A stretch of DNA of 64,000 bases, taken from Hirundichthys speculiger (lineage: Eukaryota; Chordata; Actinopteri; Beloniformes; Exocoetidae). Position 1 is the stretch's first letter. Each line of letters opens with the position of its first letter. Below are positions 47,117-58,667 of the stretch, piece by piece. Location of the stretch: NCBI GenBank assembly GCA_018398805.1, contig JAGFBZ010000367.1, positions 1 to 64,000 on the forward strand, in the 5' to 3' direction. A model generated the notes under the pieces. The model ran no database searches and was not told the origin of the DNA. It worked only from the letters and a program-made list of their open reading frames with translations. The translations under genes and the position numbers were made by a program.

Positions 47117-50100
47117 ATGGCGAGCGCGACTACGCCGCCGCCGCCGCCGCCGCCGCCGCCTCAGAAGAAGGCCAAGCAGAAGGAGCCGCTGCGGAGGCTG
47201 AAGACCAAAGAGAGCCGCAACAGACGGGGAGAGGTCCACGGGCCGTCCACCGTGTACCTGCAGGTGGTGGGGGCCGGGAGCAGGGACAACCCCGTGTCCC
47301 TGTACGTCTTCTCCGAGTTCAACAGGTACCGACTTCACACTGTGTCACCTGCAGACATCCCAGTCTGACGTCACCTGTCAGTCTGTCCATCACCATAGCA
47401 ACAATTAGGGACTCATAGCTCATCCTTGATCACCTCCACCTTAAACCTCTGTCTCACCTGCAGCAATTCTAGGTTTTTTTTGCCCTGCAGTAAGAAGAGA
47501 AGTGGGTGAATCCCAGTGTTCCCAATCCCTGCCTGCGGCGGTAGTGTCATCATAAGGCACATGTGTCAAACACAAGGCCCGCGGGCCAAATGTGGCCCGC
47601 CAGGTCATTTTATGCGGCCCCAGAGAGCTTGCGCATTATTGGCTTAAATTTTAAACCAACATTTTAAGATTTAAAATAAGCTTACGCCGCTTTAAAGCGC
47701 ATATTGACGATAAACTGCATCTCCCACAATGCATTTCATTGTCACTAACAACGATAACGGTGTCTCACCGAGAGCAAGACACATCAAGATGATTTTGAGA
47801 AGTGATGGACTTCAGAAAAACCTCTACAGATTAACCAACATGTCAAAGAAAAGAGAAATAGTCGGTGAAAACGAACCGCCGTCGTCAGAGTCGAGAGAAG
47901 TGAACGTGACGACCAGACGAAGTTTTAAGAAGTGTCCCTCCTCTCTGCTGCAGGTACCTGTTCAACTGTGGTGAAGGAACCCAGAGACTCATGCAGGAGC
48001 ACAAGTAAGCCGGGGGGGGGGGGTCTCAGAGATTTCAGGACCGAGGGACGGCGGTAACGTGAGCGTGTCTCCCTGCGGCAGGTTGAAAGCTGCTCGTCTG
48101 GACAACATCTTCCTGACCAGCCTGAGGTGGGAGAACGTGGGAGGTTTATCAGGTCAGAGGCGCCGGCGTCTGTAGACGGGTTCATGTGGGTCCGATCACA
48201 CTGAGATAATCAAGAGATAGAGGGCTGATTTATGTCTGAGGGGTTTTCAGTGTCACCGGCTCTGTGCTCGTGTAGGTTGCCCCCTGCTGGCCGTTGAGCA
48301 GAATGCATGTTTGATATTAAAGGTATTTGTGTCCATCTGATTTAACTATAACTAGATTTAATTTACTGACAGTAACAATTTATTGATTTATTACTGGTTT
48401 TATTGGTTGATTGAGTTCTTTAGCTCCACCTGAGTGTCGCCTGCTTTAGTGACAGGATACAAGTTGTGAAAATCAGAGCTTTTGGACAAAAAGAGCTCAG
48501 AAAAATATCTCCAGATTAGAAAGAAGGTGAAAACAGAACCAGTTACTGCATTTACTTTAATAGATTTTCAGATAAATCCAGGATAGATCAGGTTTGTTTT
48601 CTTATCAGTGTCATGTAATTTCTTAAAATGCATCCATTTGTATATTATATCCTTGTATGGAGGTAAAAGGGAAAAAAAAAATCACACTTTAAACAGGTAG
48701 TGAGTCCGAGACGTCCTGCTGCAGCAGATGGATGTAAAGTATGGGAAAATAAGGCTCTTTTTAAATTAAAAAACAAATAACTCCTCTTCTATTTTTGATT
48801 GAAAACAGAAGAACTGGGACACAGATTTGTACCCAGCAGTAATTTCAGTTGGTTGATTTTTTGCATTCGTGTTCTGACGCTCGTCTCCGCCACAGGAATG
48901 ATCCTGACGTTAAAAGACACCGGCGTTCCCGAGTGCGTCCTGTCCGGACCTCCACAGCTGGTGAGACCGGTGAGAATATCCTTCGAGCGTTTTTAACCGG
49001 CGACCTCTCACCGTTGTCCTTTTCTTCGTTGAAGGAGAACTACCTGAGCGCCATCAAGTCGTTCTCCGGACCGCTGGAAGACATCAAGCTGTGTACGTTG
49101 GACTGCAGGAACGTTGCTGGTTTTCCCTCCGTCCGCTCACGTGGTTCTGATTGTGTCTTACCCTTGCAGCGGTTCGACCGTACAGCGCAGAGACGCACAA
49201 GGACGAAACCATGACGGTGTTCCAGGTGCCGGTGTTTGGTGAGTTTCAGTGATTTGATCTCCTAACGGGGTTACGTTCGTTAGCTGACCTTTTTTTCCTT
49301 TATTTCAGCCAAGTCGAGGCGCGATGGAGGAAGAAGCCCGCCGAGGTCGGGCCGGAGCAGCCCGTCTTTAAATAACGACGACCTCCACGTCAACAAAGGA
49401 GATCAGCCAGGTGAAGCTGATATAAAAAAATAAATAAATACAGACCCCTCCAGACCAGATGTGACCCCACTTCATGTTATCTGACCCGCGAGTGTGAAGA
49501 CAATCATACCGATAACGATGAAATCAATCAGTCAAAACCAGAAACAACTGAGGAGCCTGAAGATGAGAAAACACAGTTTTATGTTGAAAAGAAGTAACAA
49601 GTTTGCAAATGTGATTTACAGCAAAAATCTTCATAAAATGCCTTTTTTTTTTTACAACAAAAAATCCTGTTTTTATGACAGTTAAAATTCTGCTAAATCT
49701 GCAATTTTACAGAATTTAATTTCACTTCAAAAAGTTGCAATTTTGCAAAAAAAAAATCGAACTTTCGCAACAAAAATTCTAAATTTTACAAAAGTCACGA
49801 TTTTACAACAAAAAAATAAGTTACAATCTTGTAAAAATTCTTGATTTTAGGACATAAAGTGGGCAATCATATAAAAATTTAAATTTCACAGCACTTTATG
49901 TCAAAAAGTCCCAACTTTTAAATAAAATTCATCCTTTTTGCTACAAATATTCTTTTTAGGACAAAAAGTAAAAATTCAGCAAAATCTACAATTTTTTTGT
50001 AAAAAAAAATCATGATTTACAAAAGTTCATATTTGCCAAAAAATGCAATTTTTAGTTAAAAAGTTGCAATTTTGTGAATTTTTTTATTTATTTTATTTAT

Positions 50101-52234
50101 TTATTTTTTTTTAACATTTTTTTTTCATGAAGTTTTGCATAAAAAGTAGCTTTTTTTTATGACAAAAGTCACAATTGTTTGAAGCTGTGATTTTTAGACA
50201 AACGTGCAGATTCGATGATCCTCCTGAAGCTTCAGTTTTTCAGGAGCCTTCTTCAGAGGAGACGTTGAGCCTCAAACCGGCTCCGTTTCATGTTTAAAAT
50301 CTTCATAAAATGCCTTTTAGTTAACAACAAAAATCCTGTTTTTATGACAGTTAAAATTGTGCAAAATTTGCAGTTCTACAGAATTTTATGTTGTTTCAAA
50401 ATGTTGCAATTTTGCAAAGAAAATCGAACTTTCGCAACAAAAATGCTCAAATTTACAAAAAAAGTCACGTTTTACAACAAAAAAACTAAGCTTCTTTTTT
50501 TTTTTTACAACAAAAATGTATTGATTTTGGGACATATATTGGGCAATCATATAAAAATTTTAATTTCACTGCAGTCGTGACTTTATGTCAAAAAGTCACA
50601 ATTTTTAAATGAAATTCGTCATTTTTGCTACAAAAATTCTTTTTAGGAAAAAAAGTCAAAATTCTGCAAAATCTGCAATTTTATGTAAAAAAAAAAATTT
50701 GTGATTTACAAAAGTTCATATTTGCCAAAAAATGTACTTTTTTGTTAAAAAGTTGCAATTTTGTTAATTTTTTTATTTATTTTTTTTTTCCAGGAAAGTC
50801 TCAGTTTTGCAAAAAAATTAGTTTTTTTTAACGAGAAAAGTCACAATTTGGACGTTTCGCATCGAGCGAAGCCCTAAACGGCTGTTTGTGTCGACCTGCA
50901 GGTGGAGGACGGACGGCGAGCAGAGACTCGTCCCTGGTGGTCGCCTTCGTGTGCAAGGTAAGAAGCTGCGAGGACGACGGCGCCCCCCCTGTGGTGACGG
51001 CGCCCCCCCCTGTGGTGACGGCGCCCCCCCCTGTGGTGACGGCGCCCCCCCCTGTGGTGACGGCGCCCCCCCTGTGGTGATGGCGCCCCCTGTGGGTGAG
51101 TGAGTGACGAAGAGGACGATGCTCGTCTCTGACGTTCTTCTTCTTCTCTACGTGTCCAACACTTTTCCAGCTTCACCCCAAGAAAGGAAACTTCCTGGTG
51201 CCTCAGGCCAAAGCGCTGGGACTTCCTGTGTGAGTTGGGTTTGGGTTACGTTACTGGGTCACATTATTGATCGTTCCCTGAACTGGTCCAGGATGGTTCT
51301 GGACCGTCCTGACGTGTCTCCTCCTCCTCAGAGGGACGGCGGCCATCGGTCCTCTCATCGCAGCTCTGAAGGACGGGAAGAGCATCGTTCATGAAGGGAA
51401 AGAGGTGACGTACGACGGCTGACGCTTCGTGGCGGGCGGCGGCTCCTCGCCGTCAGCTGACGCCGCCGCTGTTGTCTTGCAGATCCGACCCGAGCAGGTG
51501 TGCACCCCCACCGACCCGGGACCGGTCTTCATCATCCTGGAGTGTCCGTCGGAGGAGTTTGTCGGAGCCGTTTGTTCCAATCAGCAGCTGAGAAAGTAAA
51601 AAAAAACATTTAATGATCAGTTACGTAAACGAGAAACTCTTGTTTGAGTGACGGACTCGACTCTGTCGGACCCGCAGACACCAGACAGGCAGGACCGAGG
51701 ACGCCGCCGTGCTGGTGGTCCACATGACCCCGGAGTCAGTCCTGCAGACGGACCAGTACAAGGCGTGGATGGAGAGGTGGGCTCCGGTTCTCTGCTCCGG
51801 TTCTGCTCCGGTTCTGCTCCGGTTCTGCTCTCTGCTCCGGTTCTGCTCCGGTTCTGGAAGCCGGGTCTGAATGTGGCGTGTCCCGCAGGTTCCCGTCCAC
51901 GACGGAGCACCTGATCCTGAACGAGCAGGCGTCCACGGTCCACAACGTCCGGAGCCACAAGATCCAGAGCCAGCTCAGCATGATCCACCCGGAGATCTTC
52001 CCGCCGCCGCTGAAGGCCTACAGAGCCAAGGTAACCGTGGAAACGGTACCTGGTGTGAACCGTCACGTGACCCGATCAGCAGGAAACACGTCGTTTTTTT
52101 TTCCTCCAGGAGCCTCAGGCGGCTTTACACGTCCCCAACGTCAGAGCCGAGTGTCTCCTGAAGTTCCAGCTCAGACCAGCAATGGAGTGGCAGAGGTCAG
52201 TCTGTCCTTCAACCCGTCTGCAGACGAGCCTGGT

Positions 52235-52274
<40 letters not shown>

Positions 52275-55200
52275 CGGTAGTAATCTCAGTGTTGTGTGTC
52301 TTCTCGTCCCTCTGCTTCGTCCCTCAGAGACGCCGTCCCCTCCTGCAACCCTGAGGACTTCGTGAAAGAAGCTTCAGAGGTTCCAGACTTTCTGGCAGAA
52401 GTGGAAAAGTGCAGGACGATCTGCTCCTCCGACGCCACCGAGGCCTCTGGTGGGTTCTGGAGGCCCGACGCCCAGAAGGTTTGTGCCGTTTAAAATCCCG
52501 GTCCATCAGTGATTGAAGCTTTTTTTTTGTGTTCTCTGCTGCAGGTCCGGAGGGAAAATACCCAGAAGTCATTTTCCTGGGAACGGGATCAGCTCTTCCC
52601 ATGAAGATCCGAAACGTCAGCGGCACTTTAGTGAACATCAGGTACGACCGTCGGCATTTCCCACCATCCCACGGGGCGTATCCCTCTCACCATGGCAACA
52701 AAATACAGATTCCTGGAGGCCTGTCGGTAGGCGGAGCCGAACAACTCGTAAATAATTAAAAATTTGCCGTATGACCCTTCGCACAACGAACGGCGACAAC
52801 AGAGATCACAGCTGGACGTCCGTTTAACATCCAGCTGTGATAAGTAAATACTCACCTGCTGGTGTGACATCACTGATTATGTTCTTTTTTTTTTTTTTTT
52901 TTTTTTGATTCATTCCAGACGTGTCAAATCAATATAAACAGACACATGTGCGTAACCATAATTTTCAAACACATAGAACCTCTTGTAAAAAAATCAAAAT
53001 AATTAATTGACACGTTTCCCCCTAAAAAAAGAAGAAATAAAAATCAGCAAAATGTATACCCAGTGTATACTCACATATTTATATACATATATATATTAGG
53101 GCTGGGCAAGTTAATGCGTCATTATCACGTTAGCGCGTTAATTTATTAACGCCGACGTTTATTTTATCGCGCGTTAACGCATGTTGCTCACATGCTTTTG
53201 TTTTGAAAAGTCTGGTTCTGGCTGCTGCGGAAGTGGAAAAATAATTGGCAGGTAAACATGCAGGAAAAGCTAAAACAGACATGGAGAACGGTAAAAATCA
53301 GTGAACTTTACAGTTCAGGTAGCAACTGAGGTAGAAATATTAACAATTCTGTCTAAAAAAAAACTTTTAAACCCCTTTGTTCCAGACGATGGCGTCATTC
53401 CTCCATGTTCCATCAGATCTGCTCCATGTGTTCACTGTCCTGCTGTTCTCTAGCTGGTTACTGCAGTGCAGCTCCATCTAGTGGCTCAGATGTGTAATGA
53501 CAACAGAAACTCTGTTCCTCAATAATAAAACAAATTCAGTTCTGGGTCACGTAAATCAGACAATAAAATATTAAAAACAAATTCAGTCCCGTGGCCTGTT
53601 GGCTAAAATTGAAATACAAAAAAACAGGCATTTTGTTTAGTTTTTTTGTGTTAGATAATAAAACGGAAAAAAGGTAATTTTTTAATTTTTTGATTGACAA
53701 TTGCCCAGCCCGACCCAGTCTCTGCTGCTGGACTGTGGCGAGGGGACCTTCGGGCAGCTCTGCAGACACTACGGCGACGACGTGGACGAGGCTCTGTCCA
53801 AGATCTCCACGGTCTTCGTCTCCCACCTGCACGCCGACCATCACACGGTGAGCAGCCGCGGCGCTAGTTGAGACGGTTACGGGTCAGTCGGCTCGGTTTT
53901 AACCCGGTTATCTGCTGCTCTGCAGGGGCTGGTGAACCTGCTGTACCAGAGGGAGCGAGCGCTGGTACGTGGAGCTTTCTCTTTTATCAATCCTGCTGGG
54001 GATGCACGATAACCGATATCGATAACCGATAACACACACATATACCTCAGATCATTACATCAATACTATGAACAAAACCAAAAACAGTTTTGACTCTTTA
54101 AATGAACAGATATTTATTTTTTTCCAATGAAAAACTATTGACAAGTCTCTCAAACATTTTCTGTAAAAGCTATCAAACAAACCTATTTGATATCTCACAT
54201 CAACTTAAATAAGGTTCATTACTGACTGATATAAAAAATAAAGGCTCCTTGAACTGATGGAAATACATGCATCAGAATTACTAACTGAAAAAATGGCAAT
54301 AAATGACAATAAAAAATAATGCACAGTGCATAATATACTGACACAAGTTAGACTTGTCTGTGTAAATAAACTGAAAAAGTGCACTCCATAGTAACAAAGA
54401 AATTACGTTTAAAGGATTTTGGCTTGTGGTTCCATTCAAATGAATGCCTTTAATTAAAGTTAATGAAGTTCGGTAGTTTATTTATTTATTTTTTTCAATC
54501 TCATGGAAGCTTTAGATGAGAGATGAGGGAGAGTAAGGAGGGGAGGGTTGGTCCTGGCTTGCTCACGTTAGCTCATGTTAGCTCACGTTAGCGCAATTTC
54601 AAAACTCCATGGAAGCGACGGTTGTGTTTCAGGTGGCTGGTCGGGTTTGACGTATTAAAGCTTGTGCTATTTTCTCTCCTTCGCTTGGAGCATTTGTCAC
54701 AAATAACCAGCGAGCTATCTTCTTCTGAAACTTTAACGAAGTTCCGTACCATCGCCGCCATGTTTGTAACGTAAATTCCTCCGTTCCCTCGTTTGCTAGT
54801 CGTTCTTTCAGCCTTTTCTATTTTTTCTATTTTGTATGTGCAACATGTGGGAAAATACTGCAAATATCAATTCACGTCAGCAACAACTAAAATTATGACC
54901 GAGTTAACGAGTTGTTTTCTGGCATGAGGGGGTATTCTTGATTTTCCTGATTGAGTAATCGTTTTTCTGATTATGCCGACGTCACTTGAACATAACATTC
55001 ACTGCTGGTCATTCAAGGCTCAGAGGGAGCGAGGCACTGCTGTGTTGACGAAAATATATGTTATCGGGCTATTTGTCATGATATTGGACCTATCGGGATG
55101 ATGTCATAATTTCCTGTTATCGGCCCGATAGTTATCGTGCACCCCTAAATCCTACCTCCTGCTGTTCCTGTGTCTTCGTCGGTGTTAAATAACTGTCTGA

Positions 55201-58135
55201 TGGACCGTCCCGTATTCACGTCTCCAGACTAGCCTCGGGAAGCCGTTCAGCCCCGTCTACCTGGTGGCGCCGCTGCAGATCATGACGTGGCTCGGACAGT
55301 ACCACGACCACTGCGAGGAGATCCTCAGCCACTTCAAGTACGTGGACGCCGAAGTGCCATTGACATGCTTTCTTTTGGTCGTCTTTAGCGGTTGTCTTTA
55401 GCGCCTCTTCTGTCTCCTGCTGTCCAGCCTCATCGCCAACACCTCCCTGTGCAACGGCGCCAAGGCGCTCAAACCCAGGACGAAGTCGCTGATCCAGGCG
55501 CTGCTGAAGAAGAACGACCTGGAGAAGGTCTGCGTCCGCTCGAGCTTCACGTTGACGCGTTGAAATGGACGCCACTCACTCTTGTCTCCGTGTCCGTCAG
55601 CTCCAGACGTGTTTCGTGCGCCACTGCAGGAACGCCTTCGCCTGCAGCTTCACGCACCGGTCCGGATGGAAGCTGGCCTTTTCCGGCGACACCATGCCCT
55701 GCGACGCGTTCGTGAACATCGGTGAGTAAAGCCGGACGCCGGGCGCGGTCGTCTGAGCTGCAGCTTGAGTAACGCGGGTCGCCCTGAATAATTTATCAGA
55801 TATTTCTAAATGCTTTCAACTGCTCCTGAGGCCGGCGGCCCCTCCTAACGGCTCCCGGGAGATCCGGCGATATTGACTCTTGGAAAATTACTCGAGTGGA
55901 TTCGGTCCAAACGGATCCCCACGGAGGCGGCGGGAGCGTTACCTGCTCCTTACTGATGCCTCGGCTCACCAGGAAACGTCCATCCCGACTCCTGATTACC
56001 TCCTGACTGATTTCCTCTGGGACGCGGAGAGGCGCTTTATAATTCAGAATTGTCTCTTTTTTTTGTCTTTTTGTTTTGGCAGGAAAGAACTCGACCTTAC
56101 TCATCCATGAGGCCACGCTGGAAGACGAGCTGGAGGAGGAAGCTGTGGAGAAGAGACACAGGTGAGCCGACTCCAGGTAGCTCTGGATGTGATTGATGGA
56201 GACGGAAAGCAGGAAAGAGAAACAAAGGCAGAAGTTACGTCCGTCTCTTGAACGCTGGAACTTATTACCGTTATCATTAGGAGGTAGAATTAACACCATT
56301 AAAACAAATGTGCTACTTCAGTGTATCCCTATCTTTTTGACGAAATCCTTCTTTTTACTTACTGATAAACTGTTATCATCATTCATCTGGAATAAAAAAA
56401 ATTCCGCGAATACAAAAGACCACCTTACAACGACACCGTAAATATGGAGGATTATCGTTACCCAACTTTCAGTACTATTATTGGTCGGCAAATATACGCT
56501 CAATGTTACATTGGCTTAACCCATCACAAGATAGCGGTCCAAAATGGTTACAGTTAGAAAACTTGTCATGTGGACCTGCCTCTTTACATGCTTTACTTTG
56601 TTACTAGAACCTATATCTAGATGAATCCAGTAGTTAAACACTCCTTAAAGATTTAGGCGCAATTCAGACGAGCATTTTCACTTAATGTTAATTAATGCTC
56701 CCATATCAAGGAACAATATGTTTAAACCCTCCATTTTGGATGGAATCTTTGACATCTGGACCTGGAACGGATTAGCCACTTTAAAAGACTTATATTATGA
56801 TGATAATTTTGCATCATTCGAGCAGCTGAGTTTATAAGTTCGCTTCTTCTGACATCTGCAACTTCGCAGCTTTGTATCCTCACAGTCCGCTCAGTTTCCA
56901 TCGGTACCAGCCAGAACTCTCCTTGATTCTCTTTTAAAATTTAGTTCTGACCATAAAGGGCTTATTGGAATAATCTACTTATCTCTCAATTCTCACAATG
57001 TAAAACCTCTAACGTGTATAAAAGGCCAATGGGAAGAAGAATTTATTGAGGATATATGAGACTCCATATATCAAGATTGTCCATTGGTTACATCGGTCCA
57101 AAGCAAGATTGGCAAAAATAACACCAAATATTGATCCTAAATGTGATCGCTGTGGAACAGCGACGGCTACTTTATCACATATGTTCTGGTTTTGTCCAAA
57201 GTTAACAGACTTTTGGCAAACAATATTTCAATTATTTTCTGACCTGCTAGGAAGCAATATTTGGTGTTTTCTGGCCCACTCGACATGGCAAAAACATGCT
57301 AGCCTTTGCCATGCTACTCGCTAGGAGACTCATTGCTCAAATGGAAAGACAGATCTCCTCCAACTTTTAATCAATGGGTCAGAGAACTTTTGCACGATTT
57401 GACTTTAGAAAAAATCTGCTATGCCACAAGAGATTGTGCCTCAACTTCTATTCTACATGGCACCAGTTCTAGATCAGCTTGAAAAGATGGATGACTGACA
57501 TTCTCAATGAGTAGATATAACCCTTCCCTTCCAGGTATCGCATTTATTATTGAACCTGTGATGTAATGTAGACTTTGTTCTCCTCTGAAATCTTCAGCAC
57601 CACCTCGCAGGCCATCGGCATCGGCATGAAGATGAACGCCGACTTCATCATGTTGAACCACTTCAGCCAGCGCTACGCCAAGATCCCCCTCTTCAGCGAA
57701 GACTTCAACGACAAAGTGGGAATATCCTTCGACCACATGAGCGTAAGACAGACGTCCGCTGGTTTCTTTAATCCGTAACTGGAGCGAGCTGTCGACATTT
57801 TTACCGTCCAGACATTTGGACAAATCAAAGTTGTGACGTTGTATAAACTCACTGAGGTGATGAGAAGCTAAAAGGTGCGACGGTTCAAAAAGAAACCATT
57901 TCTGTCCCCTCAGATTCGCTTCAGAGACTTTCAGACGATTCCCAGACTCATCCCCGCCCTGAAGACGCTCTTCGCCGCGGAGATCGGCGAGATGGAGGAG
58001 AGGCGGGAGAGGAGGGAGCTGAGAAACCCGAGAGAGGGCGTCGCCGAGGCGTCGGAGGCCGGACGAGGCTCCAAGAGAGACCAGGAGGAGGCGCCGTCGC
58101 CCCAGCTGGAGGCCAAGAGGCTGAAGAGCAGCTGA
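47117..58135 (+). CDS. elac2: tRNase Z long form (ELAC2)
   Basis: ELAC2 is a zinc endonuclease that removes 3' trailers from nuclear and mitochondrial pre-tRNAs. I read 24 in-phase exons: 47117-47325, 47954-48004, 48082-48152, 48896-48960, 49035-49092, 49170-49238, 49309-49410, 50902-50957, 51171-51229, 51332-51404, 51483-51595, 51678-51776, 51889-52030, 52110-52195, 52328-52449, 52545-52641, 53709-53847, 53926-53964, 55228-55337, 55428-55527, 55601-55721, 56083-56161, 57598-57742, 57914-58135, about 808 residues (human 826). The N-terminal half is the inactive beta-lactamase-like domain ([16 protein letters not shown]). The C-terminal half has [13 protein letters not shown], the zinc motif HLHADH at about 530-535, SGDTMPC, HEATLE and NHFSQRYAK. 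The acidic/basic tail ends EAKRLKSS. A Pro run follows the start Met. No break is seen in the body. Confidence 0.97.
47555..47950 (+). pseudogene. Truncated hAT (ZBED/Charlie-like) fragment before ELAC2 exon 2
   Basis: The left end (ACATGTGTCAAACACAAGGC) is the inverse of the right end of the element at 58668-59289. The piece includes the same ACAATGCATTTCATTG segment. An open frame then begins [17 protein letters not shown]. It stops at the ELAC2 exon 2 acceptor region, with no distal end visible. Confidence 0.6.
49590..50860. repeat. A/T-rich repeat block 5, internally duplicated (ELAC2 intron 7)
   Basis: The block contains two related copies, about 49629-50200 and 50301-50850, offset by about 672 bp. 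Both start AATCTTCATAAAATGCC and then AATCCTGTTTTTATGACAG. Each copy is itself made of the degenerate TTTACAACAAAAAT/AAGTTGCAATTTTG vocabulary. It is non-coding. Confidence 0.7.
50983..51092. repeat. 20-bp tandem repeat in ELAC2 intron 8
   Basis: Five units of GGCGCCCCCCCTGTGGTGAC and a partial sixth fill a large part of this small intron. C-run length varies between units. Confidence 0.95.
51783..51857. repeat. 11-bp tandem repeat in ELAC2 intron 12
   Basis: CTCCGGTTCTG units recur through most of the 112-bp intron between exons 51678-51776 and 51889-52030. Confidence 0.9.
52239..52273. repeat. (TG)n microsatellite in ELAC2 intron 14
   Basis: A pure TG run of about 35 bp lies 44 bp after the exon 14 donor. 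Confidence 0.97.
53098..53712. mobile_element. 0.6-kb TIR element abutting ELAC2 exon 17
   Basis: The left end AGGGCTGGGCAAGTTAA and right end ACAATTGCCCAGCCC are inverted repeats. The left part has TTAACGCGTTAA-type palindromes typical of a hAT MITE family in fish. The right TIR contains the AG used as ELAC2 exon 17 acceptor (exon begins 53709). I found no convincing 8-bp target duplication. Confidence 0.75.
53997..55147. mobile_element. 1.15-kb hAT-type element, copy B
   Basis: It is flanked by a near-perfect 8-bp repeat: AATCCTGC at 53989-53996 and AATCCTAC at 55148-55155. The ends are GGGGATGCACGATAACC and GTTATCGTGCACCCCTA. The minus strand at 54863-54588 encodes a BED-type zinc finger remnant (VICDKCSK...[14 protein letters not shown]). 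The body matches copy A at 31124-32207. It lies in ELAC2 intron 18. Confidence 0.88.
56190..57520 (+). pseudogene. L1-type ORF2 C-terminal remnant in ELAC2 intron 22
   Basis: Frames read [20 protein letters not shown] and [10 protein letters not shown] near 56270-56420. Near 57046-57324 they read a [10 protein letters not shown]...[20 protein letters not shown] segment, the Cys-rich C-terminal motif of fish L1 ORF2. Stops and frameshifts separate the blocks. No ends are visible. Confidence 0.75.
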
Positions 58136-58274
58136 CCCGACTGCATCCTGAGTTACTTTATTTAAAACAGACTTTTATTTGGCACGTGTGGTTTGATCCA
58201 AGAGTGTTTTATTTTCTTGCAAAGTGCAAAAGTCTTGGCTGTGAAAATAGTTTGGTTTTTTTTCCATTAATCTG

Positions 58275-58280
58275 AATAAA
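58275..58280 (+). terminator. ELAC2 polyadenylation signal AATAAA
   Basis: AATAAA lies 140 bp after the ELAC2 stop codon and is the first canonical signal. Confidence 0.75.
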
Positions 58281-58667
58281 GCAGGACCACAATCCATCAA
58301 TGTTGGGTTTAAATCCCTGGAAAACGTGTTACCTTTGGATGAGTGGAAACGGATCAGAGTCGGACCGCTGACTGGTTGGAGGAACATCTGGAAGAGTTGT
58401 GGTTCCACCGGACACAAACAAGAACGTTCCTGAGTAATAAATGAGCTACGGGACACGGTGCTAGCTTTAAAACCAGCCACAGATGTCGAAGTTAATTTGT
58501 TGATTAGAGAATGTCCAACTGCATTTAGGACCTAAAGACCTGCTGATGAGAAGGTCCTCTTCAAATGCTAATGATCCTGAACTTATTTAGAAACTGGATC
58601 TTGGTGGAGGATGTGGTAGATCCAGGTTTCAGTGAATTATCAGGTGGCTCGGCAGAACCTCCTACCT

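Noticed and set aside
46823..47338. 171-codon minus-strand frame over ELAC2 exon 1
   Set aside because: It is antisense to the GC-rich ELAC2 first exon; the Arg run is the complement of the CCG repeat.
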